In this document: positions 5,805 to 10,530 of the stretch, in pieces
Position numbering within the stretch: the first letter of the stretch is position 1
Layout: every line of letters starts with the position of its first letter
Origin: Oscillospiraceae bacterium UBA4632
Lineage (GTDB): Bacteria; Bacillota; Clostridia; Oscillospirales; Oscillospiraceae
Direction of reading: 5' to 3'
DNA: 10,530 bases
Assembly (NCBI GenBank): GCA_002405995.1
Contig: DHMW01000124.1
Coordinates: forward strand, 624 to 11,153
Made by a program: the position numbers and the translations under genes
The notes under the pieces: generated by a model
The model's input: the letters and a program-made list of their open reading frames with translations, nothing else
Told to the model about the DNA's origin: nothing
The model's database searches: none

Positions 5805-7853
5805 TCAGTTCATCGCGCCGGCGTTCAGCGCGAACATCCGGGCGACGCGGTCACGGAGCGCCGGATGGCGCTCGAGCGCGGGGTCGGCGGCAAGGAGCTG
5901 CCGCGCCGCCTGCTGCGTTTCGTGAAGGAGCGCCAGGTCGCACGAAAGGTCGGCGACGCGCAGCGAGGGGAGCCCGTGCTGGCGGGAGCCGAAAAAGTCG
6001 CCGGGGCCGCGGAGCTTGAGATCCTCCTCGGCGATGGCAAAGCCGTCGTTTGTGGAGGACATGACCCGGAGGCGCTGCCGGTTTTCCTCGCCCCTGTTGT
6101 CGGAGACGAGGATGCAGTAGGACTTGTGCGGCCCGCGGCCGACGCGCCCGCGCAGCTGGTGAAGCTGGGAAAGCCCGAAGCACTCGGCGTTCTCGATCAG
6201 CATGAGCGCGGCGTTCGGCACATCGACGCCGACCTCGATGACGGTGGTGGCGACGAGCACGTCGATCTCATGCGCGGCAAAGGCGCGCATGACTGCGTCC
6301 TTTTCCTTCGGCTTCAGCTTGCCGTGGATGGGCGCGACGCGCAGATCGGGGAAGATCTCCTTTTGCAGGTGCTCTGCATAGGCGGTGACCGCCTTGCGCT
6401 CGTCGGGCAGCTCGCCGTTCTCCGCGACCATGGGGCAGACGATGTAGGCTTGCCGCCCCTCGGCGGCGAGCCTGCGCAGGAAGGCGTAGATGCGCTCGTG
6501 GTAGCTCGACGGGACGGCGAAGGTGTCGATCGTCCGGCGCCCGGGGGGCAGCTCGTCCAGCACCGACACGTCGAGGTCGCCGTAGATCATCAGCGCCAGC
6601 GTGCGGGGGATGGGCGTTGCCGACATGACGAGCAGGTGCGGATTTTCACCCTTGGCGGACAGCGCGGCGCGCTGGTCCACGCCGAAGCGGTGCTGCTCGT
6701 CGGTGACGACCAGCCCGAGATCCCGGTACTGCACATCGGGCGAGAGCAGGGCGTGCGTGCCGATGACAAGAGACAGCTCGCCGCTTTGCAGGCGGGCGTT
6801 CAGTGCGCGGCGCTCCTTCGCCTTCGCCGCGGCGGTGAGCAGCGCGCAGGAGACGCCGAGGGGCTCGAGCAGCGGCGCGAGCGAGCGGTAATGCTGCTCG
6901 GCGAGGATCTCGGTCGGCGCCATGAGGGCGCATTGCAGACCGCTTTTCACCGCTATATAGATGGCGGCGGCGGCGACCATCGTCTTGCCGGAGCCGACGT
7001 CGCCCTGGCAGAGGCGGTTCATCGGGCGCGTGCCGGCCAGGTCGCGCGCGATATCTTCGATGGCGCGGCGCTGCGCGCCGGTGAGCGAAAAGGGGAGCGC
7101 GCCGTAAAACGGCGCAAGGCCGATCGCCCGGCACGGCTTTCCCGCGACGGCGGCGCGGCGGGAGCGCAGCAGGTGCAGCCCCAGGGCGAGGAAAAACAGC
7201 TCCTCGAAGGCGAGGCGGCGGCGCGCGGCGGCAAGCGCTGCCTCATCGGCGGGAAAGTGGATATTTTCGCAGGCGTAGCGTGCGTGGCACAGCCCATGGG
7301 CGAGGCGGACCTCCTCGGGAAGGGGGTCGGGCAGCTCGTCGGAGCAGGCGGCGAGCGCCTGCTCCATTGCCTTGACCAAAAGGCTCTGGCTGACGCCCGC
7401 GGTGAGCGGGTAGATGGGCATGATGCGGCCCGTGATCTGATGCGCGCCCTCGCGCTCGAAGAGGGGATTGGTCATCTGCGGGCGGCTCGGTGAGCCCTCG
7501 GCGCGCCCGAAGAAGACATAGATATCACCGGTGTGAAAGGTGTTTTTGAGGTAGGATTGGTTGAAATAAGTCAGCTCGAGCGCGCCGGTCTCGTCCACAA
7601 CGCGGAGCTTGACAAGATCGAGCCCGCGGCGGATGCGCGAGAGCTTCGGCTCGCCCGCGACGACGGCGCGGACGCACGCGCTTTCGCCCGGGACGAGCGC
7701 CGCGATCGTCCGGAACGCGCGGCGGTCCTCATAGGCGCGGGGGTAGTAGGAGAGCAGCGAGAGCAGGTCCGTGACGCCCAGCCGGGCGAGATTTTTGGCG
7801 TGCGCCTCGCCGACGCCCCTGACAAAGCGGATATCGGTGCTGAGCGATGGCAT
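5805..7853 (-). CDS. recG: ATP-dependent DNA helicase RecG
   Basis: This full-length 682-residue protein matches the usual RecG size. RecG is a cytoplasmic double-strand DNA translocase that reverses stalled forks and processes recombination intermediates. The N-terminal part contains the oligonucleotide-binding wedge domain (about 55-150). The helicase motifs follow in order: Walker A GDVGSGKT (284-291), APTE (312-315), DEQH box with RFG (385-391), SATPIPRT (411-418), ATTVIEVGVDVP (535-546) and QLRGRVGRG (566-574). The RecG-specific block GPGDFFGSRQHG (617-628) is present. The start ATG (7853-7851) has AAGGGGG shortly upstream. It is the last gene of the operon, 15 bp after folA, and ends before the terminator at 5742-5768. 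No damage to the frame is seen. Confidence 0.97.
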   Translation of the reverse strand: MPSLSTDIRFVRGVGEAHAKNLARLGVTDLLSLLSYYPRAYEDRRAFRTIAALVPGESACVRAVVAGEPKLSRIRRGLDLVKLRVVDETGALELTYFNQSYLKNTFHTGDIYVFFGRAEGSPSRPQMTNPLFEREGAHQITGRIMPIYPLTAGVSQSLLVKAMEQALAACSDELPDPLPEEVRLAHGLCHARYACENIHFPADEAALAAARRRLAFEELFFLALGLHLLRSRRAAVAGKPCRAIGLAPFYGALPFSLTGAQRRAIEDIARDLAGTRPMNRLCQGDVGSGKTMVAAAAIYIAVKSGLQCALMAPTEILAEQHYRSLAPLLEPLGVSCALLTAAAKAKERRALNARLQSGELSLVIGTHALLSPDVQYRDLGLVVTDEQHRFGVDQRAALSAKGENPHLLVMSATPIPRTLALMIYGDLDVSVLDELPPGRRTIDTFAVPSSYHERIYAFLRRLAAEGRQAYIVCPMVAENGELPDERKAVTAYAEHLQKEIFPDLRVAPIHGKLKPKEKDAVMRAFAAHEIDVLVATTVIEVGVDVPNAALMLIENAECFGLSQLHQLRGRVGRGPHKSYCILVSDNRGEENRQRLRVMSSTNDGFAIAEEDLKLRGPGDFFGSRQHGLPSLRVADLSCDLALLHETQQAARQLLAADPALERHPALRDRVARMFALNAGAMN

Positions 7854-7868
7854 GGCGGCCCCCTTTTT

Positions 7869-8342
7869 TCAGCTGCGGACGTAGTCGATATATTGGAATT
7901 TGAGGCCGTTTTCTTCAAAGACCTCGCTCTCCGACCCGATGCGCCAGTCGGGATTGTCGTCAAGATTGGGGAAAAAGCTGTCCGCCTCCGGCGCGGCATC
8001 GACCTTGGTGACGTAAACGCGGTCGCAGCGGTCGAGCAGCGCCATGTAGACGCTCGCGCCGCCGATGACGATCGCATCATCGCCGCCGAGGGCGGCGGCC
8101 TCGTCGAACGAGTGGGCGACCTCCGCGCCGGGAATGTCGAGGTCGCGGCGGGAGAGGACGATGTTGCGCCGGTCCTTCAGGGGTTTCCCGCCGGGAAAGG
8201 TCTCGAGCGTTTTGTGGCCGAGAATAACGGTCCTGCCGAGGGTCATGGCGCGGAAGCGCCTGTGGTCGGCGGAAATGTGGAACAGCAGCGCGCCGTCCCG
8301 CCCGATGCCCCAGTTTTTGGATACGCAGACGATAGCAGTCAT
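7869..8342 (-). CDS. folA: Dihydrofolate reductase
   Basis: The 157-residue protein has the normal length and pattern of chromosomal bacterial DHFR, which reduces dihydrofolate to tetrahydrofolate with NADPH. Visible features are the N-terminal strand and Met20-type loop with NWGIGRDG (10-17), the substrate-binding acid Asp26 (in SADHRRF, equivalent to E. coli Asp27), LGHKTLETFPGGKPL (41-55) with the cofactor-binding turn, RRNIVLSR (58-65) and the conserved VIGGASVY (92-99). The start ATG at 8342-8340 follows a TGGAG about 9 nt upstream. It lies 51 bp after thyA, whose reaction makes dihydrofolate, so the pair forms the thymidylate cycle. Nothing in the gene suggests a plasmid-type trimethoprim-resistant variant. 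Confidence 0.96.
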   Translation of the reverse strand: MTAIVCVSKNWGIGRDGALLFHISADHRRFRAMTLGRTVILGHKTLETFPGGKPLKDRRNIVLSRRDLDIPGAEVAHSFDEAAALGGDDAIVIGGASVYMALLDRCDRVYVTKVDAAPEADSFFPNLDDNPDWRIGSESEVFEENGLKFQYIDYVRS

Positions 8343-8393
8343 GATGGTTTGCTCCAGTTGGCTCTTTTGAATTTTGCCTCCGGCGGAGGACCG

Positions 8394-9224
8394 TCAGACG
8401 GCAATGGGGATCTTGTCTTCAAAGGGGGAATATTCATAGCCCTCGAGCCAGACGCTCGACGGGGTGAAATCATAAAAGTCCGTTACGGCGGGGTCGAGAG
8501 AAAAGCGCGGCGCGGGATGCTCCGGCTCTGCGAGCATCCGCTCGATGATGGGGATATGGCGGTCGTAAATGTGCGCGTCGGCGATGACGTGGACCAGTTC
8601 GCCGGGCTTCAGCCCCGAGACCTGCGCAAACATATGCACAAGGACCGCGTACTGGCAGACGTTCCAGTTGTTGGCGGCGAGCATGTCCTGCGAGCGCTGG
8701 TTCAGAATGGCGTTGAGCGTATCGCCGGAGACGTTGAAGGTCATGGAGTAGGCGCAGGGGTAGAGGTGCATCTCGTGCAGATCCTCGAAATTGTAGAGAT
8801 TGGTCAGGATGCGGCGGGAGGCGGGGTTGTGCTTGAGATCATAGAGCACGCGATCCACCTGATCGAACATGCCCTCCTTATACCGGTGCTTCACGCCAAG
8901 CTGGTAGCCATAGGCCTTGCCGATCGAGCCGGTCTCGTCCGCCCAGGCATCCCAGATGTGGGAGGAGAGGTCGTGAACATTGTTCGACTTCTTCTGCCAG
9001 ATCCAGAGCAGCTCATCCACCGCGCTTTTGAGGTACGTGCGGCGCAGCGTGAGGATGGGAAATTCTGTTTGCAGGTCGTAGCGGTTGACAAGGCCGAACT
9101 TTTTGACCGTGTGGGCGGGCGTGCCGTCCTCCCAGTGGGGACGGACGGCGAGACTGTCATCGCGCACGCCGTTTTGCAGAATGTCGAGGCAGTTGGCGCG
9201 AAAGACCTGGTCGGCATAGCTCAT
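8394..9224 (-). CDS. thyA: Thymidylate synthase, B. subtilis ThyA-like type
   Basis: The 276-residue enzyme methylates dUMP to dTMP with 5,10-methylene-THF. The nucleophile is Cys157 in YPCAY, preceded by the phosphate-binding SRR (136-138). QRSQD (176-180), Asn188 and HIY (218-220) match the dUMP-binding residues of the family. The motif after the cysteine is PCAY rather than the PCH of E. coli ThyA, and HIWDAW, the DFYDF segment and the C-terminal IAV ending resemble the B. subtilis ThyA branch as I remember it. The start has GAGGAGGG 6 nt upstream, placed across the racemase stop codon with a 12-bp gap, which points to coupled translation. It is followed by folA. No inactivating change is visible. 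Confidence 0.96.
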   Translation of the reverse strand: MSYADQVFRANCLDILQNGVRDDSLAVRPHWEDGTPAHTVKKFGLVNRYDLQTEFPILTLRRTYLKSAVDELLWIWQKKSNNVHDLSSHIWDAWADETGSIGKAYGYQLGVKHRYKEGMFDQVDRVLYDLKHNPASRRILTNLYNFEDLHEMHLYPCAYSMTFNVSGDTLNAILNQRSQDMLAANNWNVCQYAVLVHMFAQVSGLKPGELVHVIADAHIYDRHIPIIERMLAEPEHPAPRFSLDPAVTDFYDFTPSSVWLEGYEYSPFEDKIPIAV

Positions 9225-9236
9225 GGCGGACCCTCC

Positions 9237-9941
9237 TCACTTCGTTTCGCAGCCCGCGGCGCGGATGGCGGCAAGCGCCAGCTCGAGCGTCGGGTCGGCG
9301 TTGGGGTAATCGAGATGATAAATGTCGAACGCGGGGGGCAGCTCCGTGCAGCCGAGGATCAGCACCTCGGCTCCGCGCTCGAGCAGATGCCCGCAGGCGG
9401 CGCGGAAGGCGGAGGCATCGTGCGTGAGGTCGCCGGCCTTGACGCCGTTGTAGATGATGTCCATGACGGCAGCCTGATCCTCGGCGTTGTCGGGGGTGAG
9501 AAGATCGATGCCGCTGCCGGCGAACGTGCGCTGGTAGATGCCGGTCCGGACGGTGCCGTCGGTCGCAAGAAGGCCGGCGCACTTGACGCCGCGGGCCTTG
9601 AGCGCGTCGCGCGTGACGGCGATCATGTGCAGGACGGGGATGGAGACGGACGCGGCGACCGCGTCATAGAAGTTGTGCGCGGTGTTGCAGGGCATGATGA
9701 GAAGGTCCGCGCCGATGGATTCAAGGCGCTGCGCGCTCCTGACCATTTCGGGGACGGGATCGGCACCGCCGTGGAGGAGAGCCGCCGTGCGGTCTGGAAT
9801 GCTGGTGTTGGAGTCGATGCACACGCGGGGATGGTCCTGGTCGCAGGAGGCGACGGTGTGCAGGGTGATCTTCCGGAAAAGGTCGGCGGTGGCGAGAGGG
9901 CCCATGCCGCCAAGGATGCCGATGACCTTTTTCTCACTCAT
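9237..9941 (-). CDS. Aspartate/glutamate racemase family protein
   Basis: The 234-residue product belongs to the cofactor-independent Asp/Glu racemase family, in which two cysteines take and give the alpha proton. The N-terminus carries the typical VIGILGGMGPLAT (6-18). The two catalytic cysteines are in MPCNTAH (Cys85) and LGCTELP (Cys198), so it is likely active. Aspartate racemase is the best guess; a broader amino-acid racemase like YgeA/RacX is possible. The chosen ATG (9941-9939) has AAGGGG 7 nt upstream and overlaps the end of the phosphorylase gene as ATGAGTGA; the open frame extends upstream but lacks family similarity there. It sits between nucleoside phosphorylase and thyA, with no obvious metabolic link to either. 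Confidence 0.9.
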   Translation of the reverse strand: MSEKKVIGILGGMGPLATADLFRKITLHTVASCDQDHPRVCIDSNTSIPDRTAALLHGGADPVPEMVRSAQRLESIGADLLIMPCNTAHNFYDAVAASVSIPVLHMIAVTRDALKARGVKCAGLLATDGTVRTGIYQRTFAGSGIDLLTPDNAEDQAAVMDIIYNGVKAGDLTHDASAFRAACGHLLERGAEVLILGCTELPPAFDIYHLDYPNADPTLELALAAIRAAGCETK

Positions 9942-10530
9942 GCAGAAGCCCCTTTTCCTTTTTCTCGAGCAGCCTCTGCGCGTTTTCGGGCAGGGCGGCA
10001 AGCTCGCGGTCGCGCAGGATGATGCGCTTGAGCCCCTCGACGGCGACCTTGACGGAGGCGGAGGTGTCCTCGCTCATGTCCTGGTCGAGGCCGGCCTTTT
10101 CGCGCTCCTGGTTCCACACGACGTGGAAGCACGAGCCGCAGCGGCAGCCGAGCGCGGAGGCGACGACGAACATCGCGGCGGACTCCATTTCGCTGGCCTT
10201 GACGCCGAGGCGCTTCCAGCTCTCCCACTTTTGCAGAAGCTCGTAGTAGACGGGGCTCTTTTCCGGGGAGTGCTGGCCGTAGAAGCTGTCCTTGCACTGG
10301 ACAACGCCGGTGTGGGTGTGGTAGCCGAGCTCTTCGGACGCCTGACGGAGGGCGAGGGCGATGTCGAAATCGGCGACGGCGGGGAACTCGATGGGGGCGT
10401 ATTCGAGCGAGGTGTGCTCGTAGCGGATGGCGCCGGTGGCGACGACGATATCGCCGGACTTGACGGAGAGGTCAATGCCGCCGCAGGTGCCGGTGCGGAT
10501 GAAGGTATCGGCCCCGAGCTGGTGCAGCTC
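9934..10530 (-). CDS. udp: Uridine phosphorylase-like nucleoside phosphorylase (5' end outside window)
   Basis: The last 198 codons are present; about 60-80 N-terminal residues lie beyond the right edge. The protein belongs to the trimeric/hexameric NP-I phosphorylases, which cleave nucleosides with phosphate to a base and ribose 1-phosphate. Seen in order are FIRTGTCGGI, SLEYAPIEFPAVADFD, a CKDSFYGQHSPE segment, and SEMESAAMF, whose Met-Glu binds the ribose. The order and the APIEFPAVADF stretch match E. coli Udp best. However, the two arginines that help hold uracil in E. coli Udp (Arg168 in GQER, Arg223 in VNRT) align with other residues here (GQHS, WNQE), so base specificity is uncertain. 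A charged tail of some 20 residues extends past the usual family end. It is the first gene seen in this operon and overlaps the racemase by 8 bp. Confidence 0.88.
   Translation of the reverse strand, partial: ELHQLGADTFIRTGTCGGIDLSVKSGDIVVATGAIRYEHTSLEYAPIEFPAVADFDIALALRQASEELGYHTHTGVVQCKDSFYGQHSPEKSPVYYELLQKWESWKRLGVKASEMESAAMFVVASALGCRCGSCFHVVWNQEREKAGLDQDMSEDTSASVKVAVEGLKRIILRDRELAALPENAQRLLEKKEKGLLHE

Noticed and set aside
5739..7493. A 584-codon open frame on the + strand opposite recG
   Set aside because: Same cause: antisense shadow of recG. It begins inside the XRE gene and terminator and has no family motif.
8374..8392. CCTCC-GGC-GGAGG hairpin between thyA and folA as a terminator
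   Set aside because: The stem is only 5 bp and no T-run follows on either strand; thyA and folA more likely share a transcript.
7533..10022. An 829-codon open frame on the + strand opposite recG, folA, thyA and the racemase
   Set aside because: The - strand holds clear, well-known genes throughout. GC-rich third positions make stop codons rare in the antisense frame, and the translation has repetitive Asp/Gly/Val/Arg composition with no recognisable domain.
1..10530. CRISPR array, tRNA/rRNA, insertion sequence or prophage remains
   Set aside because: No regularly spaced direct repeats, no recognisable RNA-gene motifs, and no transposase or integrase reading frame were seen on either strand.

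Overview
The window looks like chromosomal DNA of a GC-rich member of the Clostridia, most likely Oscillospirales (Oscillospiraceae-like). This rests on the very high G+C at third codon positions, the gene content, the Bacillus-subtilis-like thymidylate synthase, the hairpin-dense intergenic region and the small XRE/helical-protein pair. It is an inference from composition and remembered protein families, not a database result.

Layout. (1) Positions 1-188 hold two hairpins, the second an intrinsic terminator for a gene to the left of the window, followed by a good promoter. (2) Positions 189-5044 (+) form a compact four-gene operon: an MFS permease of the SLC45/GPH-like type, a membrane-anchored glycerophosphodiester phosphodiesterase, a stand-alone CAT/E2-superfamily acyltransferase-like protein whose catalytic His position holds Glu, and an acyl-CoA synthetase. 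The last two genes overlap by 8 bp. A lipid or acyl-group salvage/remodelling role is plausible but unproven. (3) Positions 5045-5249 carry a chain of four GC-rich hairpins, the last of which is a bidirectional terminator. (4) Positions 5250-5768 are an AT-richer islet: a 64-aa helical protein of unknown function on the - strand, divergent from a small XRE-family regulator on the + strand. A perfect 9-bp inverted repeat lies between them and a bidirectional terminator closes the islet. (5) Positions 5805-10530 (-) are a second tightly packed operon, in order of transcription: nucleoside (uridine) phosphorylase (truncated by the window edge), aspartate/glutamate racemase family protein, thyA, folA and recG.

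How the genes fit together. ThyA converts dUMP to dTMP while oxidising methylene-THF to dihydrofolate, and FolA regenerates THF; the two genes are adjacent. The phosphorylase upstream releases a base from a nucleoside, so three of the five genes concern pyrimidine/folate metabolism. RecG acts in DNA repair and fork processing, and the racemase is probably a co-transcribed amino-acid gene. The two operons converge on the regulatory islet, and each side is closed by a hairpin terminator.

No CRISPR array, rRNA, tRNA, insertion sequence or clear defence system was found. The most unusual items are the CAT/E2-like protein with Glu in place of His in its otherwise intact active-site motif, the phosphorylase lacking the uracil-binding arginines of classical Udp, the hairpin cluster, and the XRE/small-protein module with its candidate operator.
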